Positions 24,360 through 37,798 of a DNA stretch of 64,000 nucleotides are shown one piece after another. The notes under the pieces were generated by a model. The model was given only the letters and a program-made list of their open reading frames with translations. It was not told the DNA's origin and did no database searches. Each line of letters starts with the position of its first letter. The stretch's first letter is position 1. Position numbers and translations under genes: made by a program. Origin of the DNA: Papaver somniferum (Eukaryota > Streptophyta > Magnoliopsida > Ranunculales > Papaveraceae); the NCBI RefSeq assembly GCF_003573695.1, contig NC_039360.1, positions 123,466,336 through 123,530,335 on the forward strand, in the 5' to 3' direction.

Positions 24360-24898
24360 CTATGTGAAATCATCGAAACAAAGTTTATATGTTCTCTTTT
24401 AGTCATGAAATATCTTTTTGAAAATTTCATTATGTTCCCGTAGTTTTCGTGCCTTTGCCAATTTATATTGACAAAAAGGGGGAGAATTATTTGGTGGTTC
24501 AGACTACATATATATGGTTTACAGATCATCATGTAAGGGGGAGTGATTTTCATTGTAGGATGGAAGTATTGACTAAGGGGGAGTGATACATATCACCATA
24601 GTATTATTTCAAATTTGTGATACAATTATACTTTGATTCTATATAATAATACTATGACACTGTATAACAATGATTGATAACATCTGTTTTCTTATTGTTA
24701 TGGATACAGATCCTCAACAACAATGATGATGAGTTGAACACGTTCAGAATCGCTGGAATACTTGGAGTAACGAAGAATTCAAGGAAAGTTGAAGAGACAA
24801 GGAAATCAAGCATGATGGATGAGAAGCTACAAAGTTTATTTATCTTTTAATCCATATGTATTGATAGTTTTGTCACTAAAATTGACAAATGGGGAGAT
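24360..24898 (+). repeat. Internal duplication, copy 3 of 3 (3' part)
   Basis: It matches the 3' half of copies 1 and 2 (TATGTGAAATCATCGAAACA onward) and ends in a weakened polypurine tract (AATGGGGAGA) just before the next LTR start at 24899. Confidence 0.8.
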
Positions 24899-27800
24899 TG
24901 TTAGAGCACTGCTCGGTCGAACTCGCAAGCGTTGCTATCTCAAGCTTGTTTGTCAAGTTTAGTTGATCAAAACTATATACTTGATTTCTAGTCTACTTAT
25001 AGCTATGTCTCGGATTAGGATAGAAGGTGTAGTTGAGCTTTATACTTCACGACGTTCACCAATTGAAGAAGAAGATCTACTGAGGAGCTTGGATGAACTT
25101 CATCAACAAAAGGTATGCGGAGACTAAAACTTATCTATCACTCATAAGACTATTCTATTTTATCTTCTAATGAGACTAAGTCGTATAGCTTTATTTATAC
25201 TTTTACATTATACACATTTGAAATTTCGAGCCGAGTTTATCTCGCTTATCTATTTCTCGAAATACATGTTGGAAGCTTTTTGCTTTAGCTATGTTGATAA
25301 TATTATTGAAGAGTTTAGTTGGAAATAATTTATTTGTTGGAAGCTAAATATTAAGTCAAAAAATGATCATTTGAAAATTACCTTGAACATCTTATATTGC
25401 TTTGTGTGAGACAATCATTTGACATTAGCTCGGGAAGTTTCGTATTGATCATTCAATCACTTGAAAATTACTTGAAGCTAATGGTATGTGTGAGATTACC
25501 ATTGTCGTCTTCTAAGGATGTTTCAATGATTGAAATGAGAGTTTATAACGATTACCCGTGTCTAGATACAACACGGTATGCATACCTAGTATGCGAACTG
25601 TATTGTGATGATTCAGGTCCGGAACTCTTGTTTCCGTACCTACTATGAGAACGTATTTACCTGAGAAGGTCTGGAACTCTTGTTTGCGTACTTAGTATGT
25701 GAACAGGTTTACTTGAGTTGGGTCCGGAACGGTTGTTCGCGAACCGAGTTTACGAACGGCTTGACTTGGCCAAGGTCCGGAGTTGTTGTTCGCGTACCCA
25801 GTTTGCGAAAACAGTGGTTAAGTTCTAAAATCGATAATGTATGATTCTCATACTCATGAACTAAAATATTTATGATTTAAGTAATGCAAATTAACTTTGC
25901 AAACCGCGGCTTAATGTTCATGAATTGATTGTCGTGTAAATACTTTGTACAATCACGAATCAAGACGATTTTGTTTCAATTTGTTCATGAATATTTATAT
26001 GAGATAGTGAAAAATTGAAAAACTCTTTTTGAAGCACAATTATATTCATTTGATAATCTATCATGACTGACTGATCATCATATTTGGTCTACAAGTGTTA
26101 GATGAATACATATAAGACAAAAGTGTTCATATGGCTAACTTCAATTAATTGTTATTGATCCAACCCATTATACATGTTTAGATACGGTTACCCTTATGTA
26201 AATATAAGTATATTACATTTGTGTGTAACAAGCTAAGACCATCTAACGGTGGATATTAATTGTGAAAAAGTGGGGGTATAACAACCACAACCAATAATTC
26301 ATTCGGAAATTTGTATGGACTAACTCCAATATAATTTTGAGAGTACCAGCTTATAAAGCGGGCTCAACCAAGAAATATATCAAAGAGTTATATCTCAATT
26401 TCTCAATACAATCTGCAATCGAACAGATAGAAATCTGTGAGCCAGATTGATATGAGAAATAACTTGGACGGTACCAAAGACCAATGCCCAAGTGTCAATC
26501 AATTACACTCCAACAAACAAGGTCGGATCTACCAATTGATTGAATTACGCACAACCTGTGATATTTCAATTATATAAACAAATATAATGCGGAAAATAAA
26601 TAACACAGACACCAGAAGTTTTGTTAACGAGGAAACCGCAAATGAAGAAAAACCCCGGGACCTAGTCCAAATTTGAACACCACACTGTATTAAGCCGCTA
26701 TAGACACTAGCCTACTACAAGTTAACTTCGGACTGGAATGTAGTTGAGCCCTAACCAAGTATCACACCGATTAAGGTACAGTCACGTTCCTTGCGCCTCT
26801 TGAACCACGCTGGATTTGGCGCACTTGATTTCCTTAGTTGATCTCACCCCAACTAAGAGTTGCTACGACCCAAAGTCGAAGACTTATAAACAAATATGTC
26901 TCCCACATATAAGTTTATTCTGTTAGATAAATCTATCTCCCACAGAAGTACTTATGAAGTTTTTGTTCCGTCTTTTGATAAATCAAGGTGAACATGAACC
27001 AATTGATAATCCGGTCTTATACTCCCGAAGAGCAGCCTAGAAATATCAATCACCTCACAATAACTTAACTATATGGTAGTGGAAGAAGTTATTGTGGAAT
27101 CACAAAGAATGAGACGAAGATATTTGTGATTACTTTTTATATCTTACCTACCGGAGATAAATCTCGAGTTAATCTTAGAGAAGATAGTACTTAATACGAT
27201 AGAACAAGTAAGATCAGATCATGCAACCACAAAGAAAATAGTTGGGTCTGGCTTCACGAATCCCAAATGGTTTTGGAAAAACCTAGGTTAAAGGAGAATC
27301 GACTCTAGTCGCAACTAAGACACAGGAAAGTGTTGGGATTAGGTTTTCCAGTTGCTAGAGTTCTCCCTTATACAGTCTTTTAAATCAGGGAAGCATTTAA
27401 TATTCACTGTTAGATGAAAACCTGACTTAAGATTCAATCTAAGTTTGCTTAAAACCAAAGCAATATCTCTCCACCGTTAGATGGTCTTAGCTTGTTACCC
27501 ACAAATGAAATATACTTTCATTTAGATATGGGTAACCGTACCTAAACGTGTATATTGAGTTGGCTCAATAATAGTTAACCGAAGTTATCCATATTTTGTC
27601 TTAACCACATTCATCTAACACTTCTAGATCAACTATGATGATCAATCAACCATGAAATATAATCAAATGAATCTAATTGTGTTTCAAATAGCGTTATTCA
27701 ATTGTTCACTATTTCACAGAAATATATATGAACCAATTGAATCAAAATCGGATTGATTCGTGAGAATCAATTCATGAACATTAAGTCGCGGTTTTTAAAG

Positions 27801-30028
27801 ATTGTATTTCTTAATTCATAAATGTATTTGTTCATGAGTATGAAAACATACTTAACCGATTTTAGAACTTCAACCACTAAGTGTGCAAACGGCTACGCAA
27901 ACTATAGCTTCCGGACTTTGGTCTTGTCTAGCAGTTTGCAAAAGGGTATGCATACTGCTGTCTCAGACCTTAACTCAGGTAGAACCGTTCGCATACTGGC
28001 ATGCAAACTTGGTTCCCGTACTTTAACAGTTAAAACCGTTCGCATATTGGTATGCAAACAATGTTTCTGGACCTGAATCATACCACAACAGTTTGCATAC
28101 TGCCATGCATACTTTGCTATATCCAGACAAAGGTTAATTGTTCTAAACTCCCATTTCAATGATTGAAACATTCTTAGAAGACGACAATAGCTGTCTCACA
28201 CAAACTATTAGCTTATAAGTAATTTTCAGGTGATTTAATGATCAATACGAAACTTTCCGAGTCGACATCAAATGATTGTCTCACACAAATCATGTAAGAT
28301 GTTTAAAGGCGATTTTCACATGATCATCTTTTGACTCATTATTTAGTTTCCAATAAATAATTTGTTTCCAACTAAACACATCAAGAATATGATGAACGTA
28401 GCTAAAGCAAAAAGCTTCCAACACATATTTCGAGAAATAGATAACCGAGTTAAGCTCAACTCGAAATATCAAATGTGTATAATATAAAAGTCTATATAGC
28501 TATACGACTTAGTCTCATTAGGAGATAGAATAGAATAGACTTCCGAGTGATAGATAAGTTTTAGTCTCCACATACATTTTCTTGATGAAGTTCCTCCAAG
28601 CTCTCCTCAGTAGATCTTCGTCTTCAATCGATGAACGCCGTGAAGTCTAAATCTCAACTACACATTATATCCTAATCCGAGACATCGTTATACGTAGACT
28701 AGAAATCAAGACTTATTGTTTTGATCAACTAAACTTGACAAACAAACTTGAGATAGCAACGCTTGCGAGTTCGACCGAGCAATGCTCTAACAAATTGCTT
28801 AATTTCTAAGCAGACTTAGCTTGAATCTTAAATCAGGAGTTCATCTAACGGTGAATATTGAATGCTTTGTTACTAAGCTATCCTAGCTTTGATTGTAAGC
28901 AACCCTGATTTGAAAGACTATATAAGGGAGAACTCTAGCAACTGGAAAACCTAATCCGACACTTTCTTGTGTCTTAGTTACAAACTAGAGTCGATTCTCC
29001 TTTAACCCAGGTTTTCAAAACTATTATTAGGTTAACAACTTGAAGACTTCATTTGAGATTCGTGAAGCCAGATCCAACTATTTTCTCTGTAGTTACGTAT
29101 TCTGATCTTACTTGTTCTATCGTATTGAGTTTTATCTTCTCTAAGATTTACTCGAGATTTATCTCCGATAGGTAAGATATAAAAAGTAATCACAACTGTT
29201 CTTCATCTCAGACTTTAGTGATTCCGCAATAACTTCTTCTGTTAATCAGTTAGGTTATTGTGAGGTGACTAACATTTCCAGGATGCTCTTCGGGAGTATA
29301 AGACCGGATTATTAGTTGGTTCCTGTTCACCTTCATATTTGTATCAAAAGACGAAACAAAAACAGAATAAAGGATAAACATATCTGTGGGAGACAGATTT
29401 GTTTATAAGTCTTCGACTTTGGGACGTAACAACTCTTAGTTGTGGGTGAGGTCAGCTAAGGGAATCAAGTGCGAAGAATCCGGCGTGGTTCTAGAGGTGT
29501 AAGGAACGCGACTGTACCTTAATCGGTGTGAGACTTGGTTAGGGCTTAACTACATTCCAGTCCGAAGTTAACTTGTAGTAGAATAGAGTCTGTAGCGGAT
29601 TAATATAGTGTGGTGTTCAAATATGGACTAAGTTTCGGGGGTTTTCTGCATTTGCGGCATCCTCGTTAACAAAATTTCTGGTGTCTGTGTTATTTCTTTT
29701 CCGCATTATATTGTTTATATAATTAAAATATCATAGGTTGTGCGTAGTTCAATTAGTTGATAAATCCGACCTTGATTGTTGGATAAAACCTGATTGACAC
29801 TTGGGCTTTGGTCTTTGGTACCGTCCAAGTTATTCTCATATCAATCAGTCTCACGGATTTTTATCTAGTTGATTTACTGACTGTATTGAGAAAGAGATAA
29901 ATCTCTTTGGTATATTTCTTGATTGAGTCTCACTTTTAAGTTGATGCTCTCGGAATTATATTCGAGTTTAGTCCATACAGATTGCCGAACGAATTATTGG
30001 GTGTGGTTGTTGTACCCCCGCTTTTTCA
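24899..30028 (+). mobile_element. Full-length LTR split by an inverted solo LTR
   Basis: The LTR runs TGTTAGAGCACTGCTCGGTC (24899) to 26262 and resumes 28798 to 30028, ending CCCCCGCTTTTTCA. The two parts together are about 2.6 kb. The gap holds an inverted LTR of the same family. Its GTATGCATAC-like word cluster is at 25570-25810. Confidence 0.85.
26263..28792 (-). mobile_element. Inverted solo LTR nested in the LTR, 5-bp duplication AATTG
   Basis: 2530 bp. On the plus strand it begins TGAAAAAGTGGGGG and ends GAGCAATGCTCTAACA, the reverse complement of the family LTR. Perfect AATTG flanks (26258-26262, 28793-28797) mark a true insertion. The inverted GTATGCATAC-like cluster lies at 27880-28110. 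Confidence 0.88.
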
Positions 30029-31447
30029 ACAAAATCTTAGAGGACGACTATTAATAGAGAAGAGAATTTTATGATTTCTATTTATCTCGTTCCTGAAGAA
30101 GATTGACGAAACTTTAACAAACAGAAAGAACAAAATCAGGATACACAGACTATCAAGGTAAAGATAGTCGGACGTTGTTAACCTACTTATGTTTCTCAGA
30201 GAAAACCTAGGTTAATAGAGGACGACTCTAGCATACAAATATGACACAAAAGTGTCTGCGATTGAAGTTCACAGTTGTTTAAGTCTATCTATTTATAGAC
30301 TTTAAATACTAGGGTTGCTTAGAATTTAAGCTAAGATAACTTGAGATTCAAGCAAATACTTTCTCTGTTTAGATGAAACTCTTGTTAGGAGTTCATGTAA
30401 GCATGCAAGAAGTTCGTTTTGAAATTACACAAAAGAATATACATTATGGTCCAGGTACTGGAACTGTGTATAATCATAGTTCATGGAAAGTATGTCACAT
30501 GAATATATAAGCATAACCGTGTTCATTTAAACACTTAAGAATTGAATCATGATACACATACACAAAGTGATTTAGTGATCAAAGATGTCTTAGAGGTGTT
30601 CATGAAAGTTGTAGCAATGTTAAACATATTTGTGAATATAGTTCACGGACATCTGTTTAATTCATACTGGGCAGGTATGCGAAAGGATACACGTACCTAT
30701 GAACCAGTTCGTGAAATCATGGAGCTAAGGTACGGGTACCATGTATGGGTACCCTTAAGCTATTCACGAACTCAGGGCCTTGAGGTACGCGAACTGGGTA
30801 TGCATACCTCCCTCATTCACGAATTCAGAACTACATGGTGCGCGTACTAAGTATGTGTACCTGCATACATTCCAGAACTTCAGATATGTCGGGTACGCAT
30901 ACTGGGTATGCGCTACCCTGTGTCCAGATTTTAGCAGTTCCAAAAACTCTCTTTTGATGTTTTGAAATATTCCCAATCGTCATAAATATAAATATTATTG
31001 CTTGGGAAATTTTCAAATGATCCAATTGACATAAAAATAGTTATTGAACAATAAATTATTCTGAGCCTAAGATTGTTAATTAGTGATCTATGAACATCCA
31101 TTGCTTGAATCATATTTCAAGATGTTTAACAAGACAAGCTTGACTCGAAACTTCTTCTTTCCAATATTAAGTCTATTAGAAGTGATACGACGTTGTCTCA
31201 TATAGATAAAATGGTAATGTTGTGAGTAAATAGAATGGTCCACTCTTCACATACCTCTTTATTGATGAAATTCTCCAAATGTCTTCGTTTGATCTTCAGT
31301 CTTCAATCAACGAGGGTTATTCAGTGATAACCTAGTCTGAGACTTACTTTAGTAGACTAGAAATCAAGATATAGTTTTGTGTATCTAACATTGATAACAA
31401 GCTTGAGATAACAAAACTTGCGACTTCGACCGAGCGTTGCTCTAACA
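30029..31447 (-). mobile_element. Diverged, truncated inverted LTR
   Basis: It ends on the plus strand with GACCGAGCGTTGCTCTAACA, the reverse complement of the family LTR start, and follows the inverted LTR loosely (AACCTAGGTTAATAGAGG near 30207). It lacks the LTR 3' terminus. A dense cluster of GGTATGCATACC and GTACGCATAC-like words occupies 30670-30920. It is more diverged than its neighbours. Confidence 0.65.
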
Positions 31448-31720
31448 AATATCATGTCCTTAATTAAAGCAGTTTTAAATCGTAAAGAGTTTGAAAAGAG
31501 CATGGATGAGAAAAGCCTAGTAAAGAAGTCACTCATCCAAATATCAATCCAGAAACTCACACTTGAACCATTTTTCAGAGTGAGTTTGGAATTAGCCTTC
31601 ATAGAATCCCTGCATTTTAAAATATCAGCCCATAAACTAAAGTCAACAACTTATTCATTATTAATAGGAATAAAGAATTTGCATCCCAAAATCTCAAAAA
31701 CTATCTCTAAAGAGCGCATT
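31448..31720 (-). pseudogene. LINE ORF2 fragment
   Basis: The minus-strand frame 31602-31448 carries SKLTLKNGSSVSFWIDIW, the LGNG..FWxDxW block found between RT and RNase H in plant L1 elements. Upstream LWADILKCRDSMKA continues it to about 31690. The LTR at 31447 truncates it. Confidence 0.7.
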
Positions 31721-32838
31721 TATTCACAACCATATCTCCAAACCGTAACTTTTTTTTACCTGTGCGACTGGTATAAAATTGAAGAAAATAAAATTTGGAC
31801 CAATACGTTTAAGCATGATTTGAGTGTTGAATAACTTAAATACCGTTTGTCTTTTTTGATTTCTTTCTAATTGAGTTCCAAATTTTCTTTTAATAAATCA
31901 TCAATTGCTTTAAAATGCCATAAATTATAAATAACCAATAAAGGTAATAACTACTAAATTTAAAAGCTTACACTTTAAATCATACACGCAAGCTTGATCA
32001 GTCTGGTTGAGCTAACACCTATTAACATTGCGACCCGGTGGAAAATTGAATCGATCTTGGTGTTCTAGAAGTCATATCCAGGCTCAAATCGAGATTGGAA
32101 AAAAAAAGAAGACGAATTTGAAATGTACAAGGACCAATCTTATTCTTTTGGTTTTGGACTAAGGCAACATTTCTGATACGAGGTTTTTACCATGCATGTC
32201 ATTGATTTCGAAGTCTTCTCTCGTAAATGCTTGGTTGAATCGATATACCATCTTCATTTCTATTCTAAAAAAAAAATACTATCACTTTTTTTATTTTAGC
32301 GTAATAGTAGACCAAACTAAAATAGTGACAATAACTCTTTTTTAGAAACGGAGAGAATATTAATCAAGAGGTTAGAAGATAACGCGAAGGAATGGCTGAT
32401 TTCATTATGAATAGGTATAGGTAAGACCGTTGGAATGAATGGTTTAGACTTTAGATCCGATCGAGGTCATAAGACTCAGAAGAGCATGGAGACTGGGTGG
32501 CATGTGAGGGAGGGCTGTACCAGCCAGCCAGCTAGCTGCCAAGAATGTTTTAGAGGGCGGTTAGTTATGGATAACGACCTAGTCATATACACACACACTC
32601 ATACTAACCACCAAATCCAGTGGCATTTTCAGTTATTTATCGGCTAAACAAGGGGTACTTATGATTAACTAAACGCTTTACTTTATAGTTCTGCTGACAA
32701 ATTCAAGATGTCCCTGTGCAAACCGTGTGAATGTGTATGTATATCGATTCATCATCAAAAACTCACACCCATACGAATCTCAGTTGTACACCTGCTGTCA
32801 TCTGCTGTATACCTCTCTACTGCTGCTGTCTTATCTTC
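31721..32838. other. Upstream region of the NOI-like gene
   Basis: About 1.1 kb of AT-rich DNA with no gene seen. A short CA-rich run (ACACACACTCATAC) is at about 32588. Confidence 0.5.
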
Positions 32839-32845
32839 TATAAAA
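32839..32845 (+). promoter_or_regulatory. TATA box of the NOI-like gene
   Basis: TATAAAA, 131 bp before the start codon, in the only well-placed position upstream. Transcription would begin near 32870. Confidence 0.55.
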
Positions 32846-32975
32846 CCTTTGCTCACAGACTCTTCTCCACAAACCCTCTTTTTTCACATAATTCCTCAAC
32901 GTCTTTATTCCCCAGCAAGCTAAAACCCTAACTTCACTTTTACAGTCAAATAGAGATCTCAGCAACACTAGATTC

Positions 32976-35078
32976 ATGGAGGATCAAAGAGAGGTATGTA
33001 CATATACTTTTAAGAAATACTGAACCTTATTAGCTTCTTCTTTAATTTCCAGGAAAATGAACTTTTTATTATTTATTTTTTTGTTGATTTTTTCAAGAGT
33101 TTTTCTTTTTACTTTAATTTTGTAGATTTGATTTTCTGTTTATGCTCTGGTGAAATGAAATCTATATGTAGGGAGCTTCAATTCAAGTTGTTGTAGTCTT
33201 GTGAATTTTGACCTAAAAATCATGTTATTGGAGGCTTTAAGCAAATTATATGTGTTTATCTTGAATGAATCTGTGGCTAAAGTTAATTTTCTCTGTGAAT
33301 GGTGATAATTCTTATAACAATAATTTAATTAATCAATATTATGTAAAAATGAGACTTCTCTGTCTATTTCTATTTGTTTCTGTTGTTGCTAGTTTATAAT
33401 TAAAAACAAAATATATCACTAATTTACTCCCTGATTGTCTGTTTCTTAACACCTGTTTATGAAGAGATTGGGTGCCTAGTTTTACTTTTTCAACGGTCAG
33501 AAGTCGATCAATCAATCACCACTTTGGTATCGATTAATTGATTTTGGAATTGAAAGTAGGTTAGCATTACATGTGAAAATTACCATTCTTTTAGTGTCTT
33601 CAAATGCAAATTACAATTAGAAGTTAGCATGACATCTTACAAAATCAAGAAACTTTTTTTTTCTTCTCATTTGCATCATCTTAAAGTATCTCATGGCCAA
33701 GCAAAGACAAAGATTGTTTTGTAGTACTGTGTGTGAGCATTAGAAATTTACTATTTTGGGTTTGTAATTGTTGCAGAAAAATGGACAATGGTTGTCAGTA
33801 CCTCAATTTGGTGACTGGGATCAAAAAGGAGGAATGCCAGATTACTCAATGGATTTCACAAAAATCAGAGAGATGAGAAAACAGAACAAGAGAGATCCTT
33901 CTAGGGCTAGTCTTGGTAATGAAGATGAACTCGTTAACCCTACTCATCAACTCGACAACAAGAAACAAACCGATAGACACCAACCTCTTCATCACACTCC
34001 AACTGTGTGTTCCCTCTCTCTCCCTATCCTTACAATTGAATTATTATTATAGTCAACATTGCAATTATTTTTTTGTTGTGTGGGTAACAATGGTGAAGCA
34101 ATTATTAAAGACTGGGAAAGTTAGCAATAAAGAAAACTCTTTTTGTTGAAAAGTATAGAACAAAATGAAAGGATATTCATGATGATAGTGCATTCTAGCT
34201 ACCGATAATTGAAAATTTGAATTTTCATTTGTCAAAACAAAACCCAAATGAATTTGTTCTGATATTTAGTATAGGGTCAATAAATTTGAATATCATTATG
34301 TTATTAGTTTGGTAAGAACCTTGAAATACTACCATAGGTGTTTTGAAATTTGAATAATGAAATCTTTGAAAATAATTTTTTATATTTTTGGGGAATTTCT
34401 TAGAAATTATTAGGACGATAGCACGATTAATTAACACCATTAAATAATGGTAAAGTCACCTTATTGAAAACCAACCTGATTTTGGTATGTGATGTTGATA
34501 AATTCATGATTTTGGCATCAAATGATTAGGATAGTTTGATTTGATTGACAAATTAGCATTCAGCAGCTGATTGAAAGAGAGGGTATTCAACTATATATAG
34601 TTGATTTAAAATAGAAAAGGGCTGTTTCCGACTACTTTGTTGTATTGTAGTTCAAGACGTGATGACATGGTCCCACACACTCAAAGGGGTGTTTAGTGTT
34701 CCAAGTTACTAATCGCCTAAGCCCAGTGTTAACTCCATCAGGAATAGTTGTGCGGCTTGTGCCTTCCAATTGGCATTGATCCTTGGAATAGCACTTTTAT
34801 CAACTCGGCATGCACTTGTAAGCACAGCTGGAATATAATGGCAAAGATCGTCTGAAGAATCTTACCTTTAGTGGTGAAAACTAGAAAAATTAGAAAAACA
34901 CTGTCTGAAATTTTAGAGGTTGAGATGATACTGAAAACATCTTAAACTAATAATCAACTGTGTATTATTTTTACTTCTAGCTTGACACAATTGCATCCTC
35001 TCATTCTTTTCTATCCGAATATTGCAGAAAAGGAGGAGTCGTTTCTTGAGCTGCTTCAACTGTTGTATAAAAGCGTAA
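32976..35078 (+). CDS. NOI/RIN4-like protein (AvrRpt2 cleavage-site family)
   Basis: Three exons, 32976-32993, 33777-34004 and 35028-35078, all GT-AG and phase 0, give 98 residues. Exon 1 encodes only MEDQRE. Exon 2 encodes the NOI domain with VPQFGDWDQKGG and YSMDFTKIREMRKQNKRD; VPxFGxW is the recognition site of the bacterial protease AvrRpt2 in RIN4-type proteins. Exon 3 is 51 bp and gives a basic tail and Cys cluster (RRSRFLSCFNCCIKA), the usual end of this family and probably palmitoylated for plasma-membrane attachment. Without this exon the frame would read through to 34052, giving a wrong C-terminus. The closest recalled relative is Arabidopsis At5g64850. RIN4-like proteins act in immune signalling and secretion; the exact role of this small member is not known. 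Confidence 0.93.
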
Positions 35079-35723
35079 AAAGATCATGGAGATTAGAGAA
35101 TTTGGATTTTCATTTTGATTGCTATCTTTTCTTCAAGTTCTGATTTTGCAGTATATTTATTAACTCCAGATATCAGATATGTCTATTATTACCATTAGTG
35201 GTTTCTTGGGGGGGGGGGGGCAAATCATATGTTAGTATTGTATATTTTTTTTTCTTTTTTGGCTAAAATCTGTTCAGACTTCAAACTCATATGATCTGAG
35301 ATCCCAATCCAAAAGAAATATATATTAATCTCTGTTCGTTTTGCCTTGGCCCTTGGATTGTTCTGTTCATCTAAAATTCCTGGTTTATGTAATTTGTTGC
35401 TGCTCTCTGATGGATAGTTACTGGGCTGTAATCAATCAGCTCTCTGTTTATCGAACATAAGCAGTGTTTTTGAGCCAAAAGGATTCAAAAAATATGCTCA
35501 CGCTGTGTGCAATCATTCTTCGTGGATTCTGGGAGCTAGGTTCGGTCATAACGCAGCCGGGTCAATAAGTTGCAAAAGTACCCCAATTAAATATTATGTA
35601 GACGCTGCTCAGGCACAAGAACAAAGCAATCATTGCAGTCTCAACAATACTTTTCCAGAATGTAGCTTAATTTTGAGGTAACGCAAATGGGCATTGCAGT
35701 AGTCGCATTTCGTAGGCACTAAG
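35079..35723. other. 3' UTR and spacer with a 13-G run
   Basis: 3' UTR of the NOI-like gene, then AT-rich DNA. A run of 13 G is at 35208-35220. No further gene is supported; a short open frame (about 35500-35690) has no recognised family. Confidence 0.5.
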
Positions 35724-36103
35724 AAGGCTATTATTGGGGCCACACTCCAATAGAGGGGCTTCACTTGGATTCTTAGTGTCCAAAATAATGGCAACTGCAA
35801 GATAAAACTTAGCTTATATAAAGACAACTCTCTTTATTGATGTTTAGAAAATCTCTCAAAACTAAATACAAGCTTTAATCTTGCTCATATGATCAACCAC
35901 AACTTTGGTGATCATATATATATAGAACTATGAATTCCTTTTCTTAGTCCTATTACCTTATTACATGTCTTTCCTTTTCTTAGAACTAGATGACTTCTAA
36001 TTCCCTTAGGAATTAGGATTACACCAATTTCCTAATCTTGTCCTAACCAGCTTGTTAGTGACTTCTATGTTGAAGTTTAACCAACATTCTCCCCGTTAAG
36101 CTT

Positions 36104-37766
36104 CAACCTTACCCGTGACATATCTTGTACTCCAATCAATTGTCTCATTTCTTCAAACTTGATCCGAGCTAATGCCTTTGTCAATATATCTGCTTTCTGC
36201 TCAGTTCCTGGTATGTGTTCAACTTTAATGACCTCCTTCTCGATGCATTCTCGTATGAAATGATACCTTTTGTGAATGTGTTTCGTCTTCCCATGAAACA
36301 CTGGATTTTTAGTGAGTGCAATTGCAGACTTATTATCAATCTTGATGAGAATTTTTTCAGGTTCTCTTCCTTTGATTTCACCCAACAATTCTTGAAGCCA
36401 TATTGATTGTTTAGCTGCTTCTGTTGCGGCCATAAACTCAGCTTCACAGGATGAGAGGGCTACAGTGTCTTGCTTCTGTGAACACCATGTAATAGGTGCT
36501 TCACCTAGATAAAATATATGACCAGTTGTACCCTTTCTTTCATCTTGGTCAATATTATGACTGCTGTCACTATACCCAACAATTCCTTTTGATCCTCCTC
36601 GACCATACTTCAATCCACAGCGGATTGTTCCTCTTAGATATCTTAATATCTGCTTTATTACATCACCATGAGACTTGTGTGGACTCTGCATCTAATGGCT
36701 TGATACTCCGACATAGAAAGCCAAATCTGGTCTTGTGTGTAATAAGTATCTTAGGCATCCAACATTTCTTCTATAACTCGTTGAATCAATCTCTGCTTCT
36801 TTTTGTGCCTTTGAAACTTTAAGTCCAAACTCCATTGGTATCTTAGTTGGATTACAAGTTTCAAGTCCTGCTTCTTTCAGAATTCTCCTTGCATAAGCTT
36901 CTTGTTTAATCTGAATCCCATCTACTCCTTGATGGAATTCTATGCCAAGGTAATAAGTGAGTTTTCCGAGGTCTGACATCTCAAACTTTGATGACATTTC
37001 TCTCTTGAACTCATTGATCACCTTAAGGGAGTTTCCAGTCAAAAATAGATCATCTACATAGACTGCAATCACAAGAAACGTTCCCTTTCATCTCTTCTGT
37101 ATACAGAAGTTTCTATAGAACACTTTATGAATCTCATTCCCTTTAAGATTTGATCTAACTTTGTATTCCAGGATCGAAGAGCTTGTCTTAGACCATATAG
37201 AGATTTTGATAACTTATAAACCTTACGCTCTTGTCCTTTTACTTCAAAACCTTCTGGTTTTTCAACATACACATCTTCTCGCAATTCACCATGTAAGAAT
37301 GTTGTCTTAACGTCTAAGTGGTGAATTTCCCATGAGTTTGATGCTGCTCTGCAATTATAAGACGAATTGTTCTTCTAGCAACTGGTGCGAAAACTTCATC
37401 AAAGTCTATGCCTGATTCTTGAACGTATCCCTTAGCTACAAGCCTTGCTTGTATTTGTTGACAGTACCATCAGCATTCCGTTTTATTTTGAAGATCCACT
37501 TAAGACCAATCACTTTTACCCCACCTGGCTTATCAACTAGAAACCAAGTCTTGTTTCTGTTGATTGAAATAATTTCTTCTCTACATGCTTGTGTCCATTT
37601 AGTCGAGACCTTTGCTTCCTGAAAATTCCTTGGTTCATCATTAACAGAAAGTAGCATAATCTCACATTCTTCTGCAGCTTGAAGAACATAATCCTCCAGA
37701 TACTGTGGCTTTTGTATCTGTCTTGTTGATTTTCGCAGTGGAATGGGTTGAGTTATTTCATCGATC

Positions 37767-37798
<32 letters not shown>

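Noticed and set aside
35500..35700. Possible 5' half of the EC1 fragment left of element E3 (GGTCATAAC...GTCAAT resemblance)
   Set aside because: Only about 30 bp match loosely, with no cysteine pattern or signal peptide; E3 lacks a duplication that would tie the two flanks together.
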